32,903 nt of DNA from a virus, in the IMG/VR virus record IMGVR_UViG_3300022752_000240, positions 1-32,903 of that record; one strand, given 5' to 3'. This document shows positions 24,041 to 30,484 of this stretch, piece after piece (position 1 is the stretch's first letter; the number at the start of each line of letters is the position of its first letter). Below the pieces are notes generated by a model that saw only the letters and a program-made list of their open reading frames with translations, did no database searches and was not told where the DNA came from. The position numbers and the translations under genes are program-made.

Positions 24041-24841
24041 ATGTGTGGAATTGCAGGCTTCTGCCTAACACCGGAGGATTGCCATACAACTAACCAAGGA
24101 AAGTTGGCTGGCGACATGCTCCTTAAGATTGAACACCGCGGGAAGGATGCGACTGGCTCGGCATGGATTAACACGCAAAGCAAACGGCGCACGATTCTCA
24201 AGCACGCCATGCCCGCTCACAAGTACATCAAGACAGTGGCCGGACATCTATGCAACGATGCACAAACTGCTATCTTGCATACACGATGGGCCACTCAGGG
24301 CACGCCATCAAACCGCGATAACAATCACCCGATTCCGCGTGGCAATATCGTTCTCACTCACAACGGACACATCAACAACGACAGCGATGTGTTTAAACGC
24401 TTATCGGTTACACGGCGAGCGCAAGTTGATTCCGAGGCTGCTGCTGCATTGATTGCGTTCACTGCACGCGACCATCATCCAAGTGAGGTTCTCGGTTCAC
24501 TCGCTGGCACCGCTGCCCTTGCATGGATTGACAGCACAAACCACCGCACGCTGCACCTTGCGCGTGTATCTCACTCGCCCCTATGGATTGGACAGACCCG
24601 CTCGGGTTCGTTCCTCTACGGGTCAACGCTGGAAACTTTAATCGCTGGCGCATGGCAGATTGACAGCGACTTAGAGTGGACACACGCTGCCGAGGAAGGA
24701 ACATACTTCAAAGTAGTTGACGGCAAAGTAGCAGAGTATCAAAAGTTTAAACAGCGCTACTCGTACCTGCCCAAAGCAAAGTATGAAGATGTATGCCTTG
24801 ACGAAAAAATTGCAGGCATCACGCAACGCACAGCAATCTAG
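24041..24841 (+). CDS. Class II glutamine amidotransferase (Ntn-type, 266 aa)
   Basis: This is a stand-alone glutaminase domain of the class II (purF/asnB/glmS) superfamily that releases ammonia from glutamine. Cys2 becomes the N-terminal nucleophile after Met removal (MCGIAGF). Other family motifs are EHRGKDATGS (31-40), HTRWATQG (80-87), HNGHI (107-111) and DSEAA (130-134). At 266 aa there is no attached synthase domain, so a separate acceptor enzyme is expected. The amidoligase four genes upstream is the obvious candidate. Such pairings have been described for phage amidoligase systems in comparative genomics. The leader AAAGGACTGG matches that of the 51-aa gene. A perfect intrinsic terminator follows the stop. 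Confidence 0.9.
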   Translation: MCGIAGFCLTPEDCHTTNQGKLAGDMLLKIEHRGKDATGSAWINTQSKRRTILKHAMPAHKYIKTVAGHLCNDAQTAILHTRWATQGTPSNRDNNHPIPRGNIVLTHNGHINNDSDVFKRLSVTRRAQVDSEAAAALIAFTARDHHPSEVLGSLAGTAALAWIDSTNHRTLHLARVSHSPLWIGQTRSGSFLYGSTLETLIAGAWQIDSDLEWTHAAEEGTYFKVVDGKVAEYQKFKQRYSYLPKAKYEDVCLDEKIAGITQRTAI

Positions 24842-24856
24842 TACAAACGCACAAAG

Positions 24857-24881
24857 CCCCCGCTTCGGCGGGGGTTTTTTT
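24857..24881 (+). terminator. Intrinsic terminator after the amidotransferase
   Basis: A perfect 7-bp GC stem CCCCCGC/GCGGGGG with a TTCG tetraloop is followed directly by seven T. It begins 16 bases after the TAG stop and closes the amidoligase operon. It is the clearest rho-independent terminator in the window. Confidence 0.95.
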
Positions 24882-25146
24882 ATTTGAGTCGGACAAAATT
24901 TATTTGATTACTGTTTAAACACAGGTGCAGGTAAGCACTATAGCACACGCAATAATTCTGTTTAAACAAAAAAATTTATGACTGTAGAAAATTATTTTAT
25001 TATGTTTAAACAACAGTTGACAAACGTGGTAGGATAATTTCACTGCTATATCGCAGGGAAATTACCCCAGAAAAATACTTGAAAATAATCCTTGACTTTC
25101 ACATCGCCATCCCTCATACTGGTATTCCACTAACAAAGGAGGACTG
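24882..25146 (+). promoter_or_regulatory. AT-rich control region with three GTTTAAAC sites
   Basis: The 265-bp gap has no gene. It holds GTTTAAAC at 24913, 24960 and 25004, spaced 47 and 44 bp apart. A TTGACA box (25017-25022) is immediately right of the third site with no convincing -10 partner, and the operon promoter is at its right end. Spacing of about 4.2-4.5 helical turns and clustering just before a promoter are what one expects of regulator-binding sites. Confidence 0.55.
25092..25120 (+). promoter_or_regulatory. Promoter for the second rightward operon
   Basis: TTGACT (25092-25097), an exact 17-bp spacer and CATACT (25115-25120) form a good sigma70-type promoter. The predicted start near 25127 leaves a leader of about 20 bases with AAAGGAGG before the ATG at 25147. 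Confidence 0.7.
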
Positions 25147-25347
25147 ATGCAAACAACATACGGCAACGCGCCTATTGCAACTGATGAACAATCACTAAAG
25201 ATATGGCGCATTGAAGTAACAGTAAAACAGAAAGCAAATTCAAAGTTTGGCAATAGCATGGCGGAAGCAATCCACCTACTACGCAATCACTTACAAGAGC
25301 ATTACTACATAGACCTCATTGACATTAAGGAGAATACAAATGAGTAA
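25147..25347 (+). CDS. Small protein (66 aa), unknown
   Basis: This is the first gene of the second rightward operon, with an excellent AAAGGAGG ribosome site five bases before the ATG. A strand (KIWRIEVTVKQKAN) is followed by a long amphipathic helix (MAEAIHLLRNHLQEHY) and a strand (YIDLIDIKE). The strand-helix-strand plan suggests a small regulatory or nuclease-inhibitor-like fold. No family is recognised. Its end overlaps the next ATG by eight bases. Confidence 0.65.
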   Translation: MQTTYGNAPIATDEQSLKIWRIEVTVKQKANSKFGNSMAEAIHLLRNHLQEHYYIDLIDIKENTNE

Positions 25348-25591
25348 CGAAACTGGCTATCAAGGATGGAAGAACTACGACACATGGAACTGTGCGCTAT
25401 ACATCAACAACGATTACGCACTGTATCTATCAGCAACAATCTTTATGAAACATTACAGAGGCGCAACACCTTACCGAGATTGGGTAAAGATTGCTGGCTT
25501 GCAAGATAGCAAAACACCAGACAACTGCAAATGGATTAGCAACAAAGTTTCATACGCAGAACTAAACGAAATGATGAGAGGACTTGTTTAA
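25340..25591 (+). CDS. DUF7249-like small phage protein (83 aa)
   Basis: The ATG at 25340 (AAGGAGA upstream) is preferred over earlier non-ATG starts. The N-terminal GWKNYDTWNCALYINNDYALY motif, a Trp-x3-Thr-Trp-Asn-x-Ala-Leu-x-Ile-Asn-Asn pattern, is a widespread small phage family that I recall as DUF7249. Its function is unknown. The remainder has WVKIAGL and a final helix. The stop TAA is part of a GTTTAAAC (25586-25593) placed directly before the next ATG. Confidence 0.7.
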   Translation: MSNETGYQGWKNYDTWNCALYINNDYALYLSATIFMKHYRGATPYRDWVKIAGLQDSKTPDNCKWISNKVSYAELNEMMRGLV

Positions 25592-25593
25592 AC

Positions 25594-25953
25594 ATGAGAA
25601 CAACAAAAGGAATCCTAATCAACAGCAACGGAACTATGGAACAAAAAACTTTTACAGCCCTCAAAGATTATCAAGATGGAGTAAAAGGTTTAATTGAGGG
25701 GGTGCGCCTGTATAACTACAGCGGTGAGGAGGTTGCCTATATGTATGTAAACGAGGAAGGCCTCATGCTTGACCTGCCTATGAATCCGTATGCCGGAGCG
25801 CTATCGTTCATGCTTGGTAATACACCACACCTATGTGGCAACGCAATCATCGTTGGCCCCGGGGATGATGAAGGGCGCGATACGGATATTCCAGAGTGGC
25901 TTGCGGGGTTCATCAAAGAAACCTGCCCAGAGCAACTGGAGTTAGGAGTTTAA
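25594..25953 (+). CDS. DUF3846-type phage/mobile-element protein (119 aa)
   Basis: The pattern matches DUF3846. An N-terminal strand is followed by an LxDYQDGVKGLIEGVRLYNY segment, then YMYVNEEGLMLDLPMNPYAG in the middle and GNAIIVGPGDDEG near residue 85. The family is common in phages and conjugative elements and its role is unsettled. The ATG is two bases after the TAA in a GTTTAAAC. The gene ends GTTTAAAG, a one-base variant of the motif, just before the GTG of the next gene. Confidence 0.8.
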   Translation: MRTTKGILINSNGTMEQKTFTALKDYQDGVKGLIEGVRLYNYSGEEVAYMYVNEEGLMLDLPMNPYAGALSFMLGNTPHLCGNAIIVGPGDDEGRDTDIPEWLAGFIKETCPEQLELGV

Positions 25954-25954
25954 A

Positions 25955-26407
25955 GTGTTTAAACTTACTCAGCGTGGCAAAATATTACTGGTTGGTAGCG
26001 CCGTTGCAGGTGCTGGTTTCCTTGGCTACTTGGTTTCCCCTCAAGATACAGTGGTAACAATCAACAACAATTCCACGCATGAGTATGGCTCAGTTGTGGC
26101 GTACTACGAAAACAAATATCAGAAGTACGCCATTGACAAACTCATTGCACAAAACAAAGTGGAGCAGTGGCCCTGCCTCTACGAATTGTGGCGCAGAGAG
26201 AGCCAGTGGAATCCGCACTCAAAAAACAAGCGCTCAAGTGCATACGGGATACCACAATTACTAACATCAACGGAGAAGTTAATTGGGTTTAAACGCACAA
26301 GCAACGGATACCTACAGATTGATGCAGGATTTAAATATATTAAACGCCATTTCGGTGGCAACTATTGCAAAGCACTTGCACATAATCTAGCGAAAGGATA
26401 CTACTAA
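25955..26407 (+). CDS. Membrane-anchored lysozyme-like / transglycosylase protein (150 aa)
   Basis: A predicted N-terminal signal anchor (residues 9-27, ILLVGSAVAGAGFLGYLV) is followed by a lysozyme-like domain. The domain has LYELWRRESQWNP with Glu82 as probable catalytic acid, SSAYGIPQLL at 94-103, and the C-terminal AGFKYIKRHFGG. The closest pattern is the aggregation-promoting-factor/SLT-type domain of actinobacterial cell-wall proteins. It should cut or bind peptidoglycan outside the membrane and could be the endolysin or a secreted wall enzyme. The GTG start puts a GTTTAAAC across codons 1-4. No holin was recognised in the window. Confidence 0.75.
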   Translation: MFKLTQRGKILLVGSAVAGAGFLGYLVSPQDTVVTINNNSTHEYGSVVAYYENKYQKYAIDKLIAQNKVEQWPCLYELWRRESQWNPHSKNKRSSAYGIPQLLTSTEKLIGFKRTSNGYLQIDAGFKYIKRHFGGNYCKALAHNLAKGYY

Positions 26408-26589
26408 TGGAACCGCACTATCTAAAGATGAAAAGTGAAATCAAAGCACACTTAGTTAACAGTGGATGCACCTTCTCACCAGAGGAGGAGCCGATTGTCC
26501 TACGAAATATCACAGTGGATGCCATGTTGGACACCATGTTAGAGTTTATGATTGGAGCAGGCTATGCCTCACCAACCAAAACATTTTAA
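26407..26589 (+). CDS. Small protein (60 aa) before WhiB
   Basis: The ATG overlaps the TAA of the lysozyme-like gene by one base. The product is acidic in the middle (FSPEEEPIV), followed by a helix rich in Met (NITVDAMLDTMLEFMIGAG). Its 3' end overlaps the WhiB gene by 26 bases. No family is recognised. It may be a small regulatory partner. Confidence 0.6.
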   Translation: MEPHYLKMKSEIKAHLVNSGCTFSPEEEPIVLRNITVDAMLDTMLEFMIGAGYASPTKTF

Positions 26590-26932
26590 GGTCAAGGCAG
26601 TAAAGGAATTTGCCAAGCGCATGTTCTACTGGCTTGAATATGATGTAACTAAGTTTGACGGAGCGCTATGCAAGGGTATTGATACGGATATATTTTATCC
26701 CGATGTGTTGGTGCTACCACCTACCGAGGAAAGATATTTCCGCAAGTTCTGCTCGGATTGCCCCGCTCAAGAGGCTTGCTTAGAGTGGGGTTTATCCCAC
26801 GAAAAGTTTGGAATTTGGGGTGGCACTGGGCCAGCAACTCGCAGGCACATGAGAAAAGAATTAGGTATCGGCGTGGCTGACCCGCGACTGTGGGCGCATG
26901 ATACAGTTGGGCTAGGTCAGTACGACAGATAG
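26564..26932 (+). CDS. whiB: WhiB-family transcription factor (122 aa)
   Basis: This is an iron-sulfur WhiB-like protein, an actinobacteria-specific family that binds sigma factor region 4 and controls transcription. Four conserved cysteines are present (Cys36, then Cys63, Cys66 and Cys72 in FCSDCPAQEAC), followed by the GIWGG turn at 83-87 and a basic C-terminal helix (TRRHMRKELG). I chose the ATG at 26564 (GGAG seven bases upstream), which starts 26 bases inside the previous gene. It is last in the rightward operon, before a bidirectional terminator. In mycobacteriophage TM4, a WhiB homologue affects host whiB expression and superinfection. A similar role here is inference. Confidence 0.92.
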   Translation: MPHQPKHFKVKAVKEFAKRMFYWLEYDVTKFDGALCKGIDTDIFYPDVLVLPPTEERYFRKFCSDCPAQEACLEWGLSHEKFGIWGGTGPATRRHMRKELGIGVADPRLWAHDTVGLGQYDR

Positions 26933-26943
26933 ACCGCAGATGT

Positions 26944-26979
26944 GAAACGCCTTAGAGTTCCAGTCCTCTAAGGCGTTTC
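26944..26979. terminator. Bidirectional hairpin terminator between convergent operons
   Basis: A perfect 14-bp inverted repeat GAAACGCCTTAGAG/CTCTAAGGCGTTTC (26944-26957 with 26966-26979) with an 8-nt loop separates the rightward block from the leftward replication block. The stop codon of the leftward DUF6378 gene lies inside the right arm. Only short U-runs follow, so efficiency may be modest, but the convergent position supports termination in both directions. Confidence 0.85.
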
Positions 26980-27255
26980 GCCTTTACTACGAACAACAGC
27001 ATCAGTTGCCAATGCGTAACCAATTAAGTCCACAAAGTTGTCTCTATTATGTTTAAACACTTCACGCGCTAACTTCAGACCAACCATACATAAACCAACT
27101 TGTTCTTCAGTAATTTCTTTATCAAGAATTACAGACCATATCTGGGCAATGCGCCTAAAGTTATGCAGCGGATGGTCGTAGTTATCTTGGCGAGCGCCAG
27201 ACACAATCGCATAGGCTTCATCAGTCAGTGTCTTATCTATCTGTTGTGGCTTCAC
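26968..27255 (-). CDS. DUF6378 phage protein (95 aa)
   Basis: The pattern fits DUF6378. It has an N-terminal EAYAIVSGARQDNYDHP motif, then NFRRIAQIWSVILDKEIT, a VGLCMVGLKLAREVFKHNRDN helix and VDLIGYALATD. This family is very common in tailed phages. The biochemical role is not established to my knowledge. The start is a GTG overlapping the TGA of the sigma-like gene. It is the last gene of the leftward replication block and ends inside the terminator hairpin. Confidence 0.85.
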   Translation of the reverse strand: MKPQQIDKTLTDEAYAIVSGARQDNYDHPLHNFRRIAQIWSVILDKEITEEQVGLCMVGLKLAREVFKHNRDNFVDLIGYALATDAVVRSKGETP

Positions 27256-27917
27256 TCGTTCTCCTTCAACTCGGCAATGGCTTGGGCATTTGATTTGCGC
27301 TGCCTACGCCCATACCAGATGGGTGGCTCACCACCAAGGCGCTCCTGCAATTTGGTGATGGCGCGTTGCACACGTTTGCGCATGGCTTCTTCTGTTATCT
27401 CATACATAGATGCCATCACTGAAAAATCAGTAAGGCCATCAGCATAACGAAGTTTCAACAGCACCCTATCTGCTTCGTTTAAACGGGATATGCCGTGCGC
27501 TACGTCAGAAAACATAGCAAGCCGATTGTTCCCCTCGCTCGGCTTGCTACTCTTGGCTACATACTCACTGCTCATGTCTGGACTATCAAGCCATCCTTCA
27601 TAGTTCCATACATCACGCAGGAGTTCATGTAAAATTTCTGGAGTGTAGTAAAACGAATCACTCATAGGTGCCTTAGATTGTTGCGACCTTTCCTTAGCGG
27701 CATACTTCTGTGCCTCATTATTAAATGTGCGGCGTAGTTTAAACGACAAACTATCCTGTTCTTCCCACTCTTCAAGTTTGCTCCAGTGTTCTATCGCCCA
27801 CAAATGTAGATGCTGGTACACATCATCAGCACTCACTAAGTTACGATGAATACGGCGAGCGCGAGATGCAGATTTGCGAGCAGACTTGCTTACTTCTTCC
27901 CAAATCTTATCGCTCAC
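27252..27917 (-). CDS. Sigma-70 region-4-like DNA-binding protein (221 aa)
   Basis: The C-terminal third is a helix-turn-helix of sigma region 4 type. ISRLNEADRVLLKLRYADGL (about 144-163) is followed by DFSVMASMYEITEEAMRKRV and QRAITKLQERLGG, and the basic tail is GRRQRKS. The N-terminal half is helical and charged, with an ASRARRIHRNLVSADDVYQH segment that could take the place of region 2. Similar proteins are widespread in actinophages and are thought to redirect host RNA polymerase or act as transcription activators. The start is GTG, overlapping the preceding stop (GTGA). A link to the WhiB protein, which in hosts contacts sigma region 4, is speculative. Confidence 0.8.
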   Translation of the reverse strand: MSDKIWEEVSKSARKSASRARRIHRNLVSADDVYQHLHLWAIEHWSKLEEWEEQDSLSFKLRRTFNNEAQKYAAKERSQQSKAPMSDSFYYTPEILHELLRDVWNYEGWLDSPDMSSEYVAKSSKPSEGNNRLAMFSDVAHGISRLNEADRVLLKLRYADGLTDFSVMASMYEITEEAMRKRVQRAITKLQERLGGEPPIWYGRRQRKSNAQAIAELKENE

Positions 27918-28378
27918 TCAGACACCACCATATCATGCCAGTACTGTTTAAACGCTGGGTCCTTAGCATTGACATAGACCACCAAATCTCTTTCTTGTGT
28001 ATCTTTACGAACATAAAACTCTGGCATCAAGTGCGCCAGTTGTTGCGCTGGTATGAGTAACAAACCATCAGTGAATCTAAAGCAGATACGATGATAAGTT
28101 TCATAGTTATCCACATAGGGTGGGGCAATGAGCATCTGCTGTAACTTGTTAAAGGGAAAGATTGCAGTCGTTGTGCTTGGTATGTTTAACCACTTTACTT
28201 CAAGGTCGCCAAGGTAGTTCTCTCGCCCACCTTCGGATACTCTTGTTACATGGTAATCAGTAAAGTAGAATCGTGGCGTGGAATAAAACTTCCATCCCTT
28301 GTACAGTTCAGCAAGGGCTTGAGCAATAAGGTTCTCACGAATACCATCACCACCTACTTGACGTATCGGCTCAGCCAT
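27914..28378 (-). CDS. Possible PD-(D/E)XK-type nuclease (154 aa)
   Basis: No confident family. The segment GDLEVKW (Asp58, Glu60, Lys62) lies at the end of a likely beta strand after a charged loop, matching the D..ExK core of restriction-like nucleases. The upstream helix ENLIAQALAELYKGWKF would supply the first glutamate. The size suits a minimal nuclease. It sits between the metallophosphoesterase and the sigma-like gene with eight- and four-base overlaps. Without a search the fold assignment remains a suggestion. Confidence 0.5.
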   Translation of the reverse strand: MAEPIRQVGGDGIRENLIAQALAELYKGWKFYSTPRFYFTDYHVTRVSEGGRENYLGDLEVKWLNIPSTTTAIFPFNKLQQMLIAPPYVDNYETYHRICFRFTDGLLLIPAQQLAHLMPEFYVRKDTQERDLVVYVNAKDPAFKQYWHDMVVSE

Positions 28379-29126
28379 ACATTACACCCTCAACGATAAA
28401 CTTGCCACGCTCAATGTACACAGGCAATGGCGTAACCAATCTGTCTTGTACATAGAGCAAACCAAATCCTTGTTGCCAGTTACCACTACCACCCGGCAAG
28501 TAATGCGCCTTGTTTAAACGCATGACGTTTCCTGTTTCAAAACCATACAGTTGTTGATTCACTTGCCCGTTGTATGATGTTGTGTACGCTTGTAAACCAA
28601 GGCGGTGCGTGTGTCCACAAACAACTGACTTACCAAACCTGCGGGCCAAAGCAAGAGCAGTGCCACCTGCTTGTCTTGATTGTGAACCTTCATCACCATG
28701 GCAGAGCAACCAGTTCGGTGCAAGTTCTGCTGGCTTGCGGTGAAGAGTGATATTCAACTTATCTAATTGCAACATTTCAGGCAATGTCAGTGCGTTTAAA
28801 CTGCGTAAGGCAGGCGCGTATGACGAAACGTACTTTTCAATCCTTATGTCGTGATTGCCCGATTTGAAATGGATTGGTTTCTTTTTCATAATATCGCGTA
28901 AGTCGGCTAGAAGGTTGACTGATTGGTTCACTGACTTCTGTAGCGTAGGAGCGTACTCACCTGCTGTGCCACGCGACCAACGCGATGGTTCTGGTTGGTC
29001 AATCCAATCACCAACAATCCATATCTCATCCGGTCCGTAGTCCTCAATGAAATTGTGGATGGTATTAACAACAGTAGTTGCTTGATATGGAACTTGATAA
29101 TCGGACAAAACAACGATTCTTTTCAC
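28371..29126 (-). CDS. Calcineurin-like metallophosphoesterase (251 aa)
   Basis: The metal-binding motifs appear in order. They are Asp9-x-Gln11 in LSDYQ, the Asp40 of VGDWID, the GNHD box (90-93), a His143 in LCHGD, and GHTH (171-174). Gln replaces His in the first motif, as in several phage members. It is likely a phosphodiesterase or nucleotide phosphatase acting with the replication genes. The start is a GTG standing directly after GTTTAAAC (29127-29134), in which the upstream primase gene ends. No second domain is present. Confidence 0.85.
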   Translation of the reverse strand: MKRIVVLSDYQVPYQATTVVNTIHNFIEDYGPDEIWIVGDWIDQPEPSRWSRGTAGEYAPTLQKSVNQSVNLLADLRDIMKKKPIHFKSGNHDIRIEKYVSSYAPALRSLNALTLPEMLQLDKLNITLHRKPAELAPNWLLCHGDEGSQSRQAGGTALALARRFGKSVVCGHTHRLGLQAYTTSYNGQVNQQLYGFETGNVMRLNKAHYLPGGSGNWQQGFGLLYVQDRLVTPLPVYIERGKFIVEGVMYG

Positions 29127-29128
29127 GT

Positions 29129-29749
29129 TTAAACACTCGCTCTCTTTCGCAATCCTTCTGCGCCTTCGTTGAGGTAAACATCATTGACATCACAGCCATC
29201 AGGCATAAAGATAGGAAAGACATTATCTAGTTCACGACTGATATTCTTTGCCATTTCCCGACCCGCATTATCACCATCACAGAACAACATAATCTTTGAC
29301 CAGTCTGCAAGTACCCGAGAGTAAAACTGTTTCCAGTTGTTTGCCCCCGGTAAACCAACAGCAGCAAAGCCACATTGAGTAGCAATGATTGTGTCTATCT
29401 CACCTTCACAAATAGCAAGCACATCGCCATCACTTTGCAGGGCCTGGATATTGTAGATATGTGTAGATGCCCCAGGTCTGGACATATACTTCGGCCCTCC
29501 ATCTGTGTTTAAACTGCGAAAGCGTATGTCAATGATACCAGCAGGTGTGATGTAAGGTATTGCAAGCCTGCCGATATATGGTTCATGTCCTGGCTCAGGC
29601 TCCTTTACGAACCCGAGGCGGAACATACGAGCCGTTTCCTCTGTTATACCGCGACTCGTTAGGTACGGAAGAATCTCCGGTAGTTGTGTTTCGTAGTTCT
29701 TCGTTGCTCTTGCCAGTAATTCTCTCTGCGATTTTGAGAGCCTCGCCAT
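29129..29749 (-). CDS. DNA primase, TOPRIM catalytic part (206 aa)
   Basis: This is the catalytic domain of a DnaG-type primase. A YLTSRGITEETARMFRLGFV segment at 30-48 matches the N-terminal part of the RNA-polymerase domain. TOPRIM motifs are ICEGEIDTI (113-121, Glu115/Glu117) and CDGDNAGREMA (157-167, Asp158/Asp160). The ATG at 29749 has a strong AAGGAGTTAAAT site, so this part is translated on its own. Its first 155 bases are also read in another frame as the C-terminus of the zinc-binding primase gene. No helicase-binding domain follows. A compact primase-helicase pair with the RecA-like ATPase gene upstream is likely. Confidence 0.85.
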   Translation of the reverse strand: MARLSKSQRELLARATKNYETQLPEILPYLTSRGITEETARMFRLGFVKEPEPGHEPYIGRLAIPYITPAGIIDIRFRSLNTDGGPKYMSRPGASTHIYNIQALQSDGDVLAICEGEIDTIIATQCGFAAVGLPGANNWKQFYSRVLADWSKIMLFCDGDNAGREMAKNISRELDNVFPIFMPDGCDVNDVYLNEGAEGLRKRASV

Positions 29750-29971
29750 ATTTAACTCCTTCTTTCTTCATAATAATTGAGTACACATCGCCAGACATAT
29801 CGCAGGCAAAGCATCTAAAACCACCATTGTCTAGGTTTAAACGAGCAGACTTAACTTTATCATTGTGGAAGCACACCGCACAGTAATCCAGCCGTTCCGA
29901 TTAAGTGGCAGTGTGAATCCGTAGTGTTCTAATACGGGTCCAATATCATGCTTAGAGTTTGGCGAGCGCAC
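29595..29971 (-). CDS. DNA primase, zinc-binding part, with a one-base frameshift
   Basis: The frame from the GTG at 29971 (AAAGG upstream) reads VLEHYGFTLPLNRNGWITVRC, the classic N-terminus of phage DnaG zinc domains. It then leaves the frame at about 29873-29875. The next frame (-1) continues CFHNDKVKSARLNLD and FRCFACDMSGDVYSI, then EALKIAERITG, to a TGA at 29595-29597. A -1 shift, equivalent to one missing base, joins them with exactly the expected C-x-F-H spacing. No canonical slippery heptamer is obvious, so a sequencing or assembly deletion is most likely, with programmed shifting or a broken gene as alternatives. The basic C-terminus overlaps the TOPRIM gene. Confidence 0.75.
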
Positions 29972-30314
29972 TGGACAACCTTTGCACTAGGTACGCATCA
30001 GCAGGACTCTTGTTGGATGCCTTGATTATCACCAATGGGTGAGGGGCAATCGCTAACCGCTTGTGTATTCGGTAGTTCTCAGCCTCTACATCAGCCTCTT
30101 TCAACCAACCAGATAAATCAATACGCCCATCCCTGCGTGGTGCCTTGGCTTCAACAATGTACAGGTCATTAGGCGTAGGCAAAGCAATATCACCAATGTC
30201 ATTGCGACCAGCACGCGGTAAACGTTGTGCGTTTAAACCCTGGGTCATTAACCAATCAGTAAGGTCAATCTCCCATGCTGCGCCTCTGCGTTTATTGCTT
30301 GCCTGTTGACTCAT
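29952..30314 (-). CDS. Holliday-junction-resolvase-like PD-(D/E)XK nuclease (120 aa)
   Basis: The core has Glu15 in GAAWEIDLTDWL, then LPRAGRNDIGDIAL with Asp42 and a strand LYIVEAKA (Glu55-x-Lys57). This is the D..ExK layout of archaeal-type Holliday junction resolvases and VRR-type nucleases, common in actinophages near primase genes. It probably resolves recombination or replication junctions before packaging. The start is the ATG at 30314, with AGGAG six bases upstream. Longer readings overlap the previous gene. A GTTTAAAC copy lies at 30231 and is read within LNAQ. Confidence 0.85.
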   Translation of the reverse strand: MSQQASNKRRGAAWEIDLTDWLMTQGLNAQRLPRAGRNDIGDIALPTPNDLYIVEAKAPRRDGRIDLSGWLKEADVEAENYRIHKRLAIAPHPLVIIKASNKSPADAYLVQRLSSALAKL

Positions 30315-30322
30315 AAATACTC

Positions 30323-30484
30323 CTAGTACTCTATGCTCAGGTACAACCAGCCAATTACAAGGGTTGTTGCTGTATCCGAGATATGAAAACCAAGCCCAAA
30401 GTATGTCCAATCCCAATCAAAGACAAGATATGCCCTGCCCCGGAGGTGTTTAATTCTTATGAATCCACTTTCATTATTGCTCAT
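30323..30484 (-). CDS. Small single-pass membrane protein (53 aa)
   Basis: The ATG at 30484 follows AGGGAGAACA and overlaps the end of the glycosyltransferase-like gene by 11 bases. The N-terminus is basic and polar (NNESGFIRIKHLRGRAY), then aromatic (FDWDWTYFGLGF). The C-terminal 25 residues are hydrophobic (TTLVIGWLYLSIEY), consistent with one membrane segment. No family is recognised. A role in lysis or superinfection is possible but unsupported. Confidence 0.6.
   Translation of the reverse strand: MSNNESGFIRIKHLRGRAYLVFDWDWTYFGLGFHISDTATTLVIGWLYLSIEY

Noticed and set aside
30315-30416. Longer resolvase-like reading from 30416
   Set aside because: The added residues are antithetical to the family's N-terminus and overlap the membrane-protein gene. 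The ATG at 30314 has a good AGGAG site.
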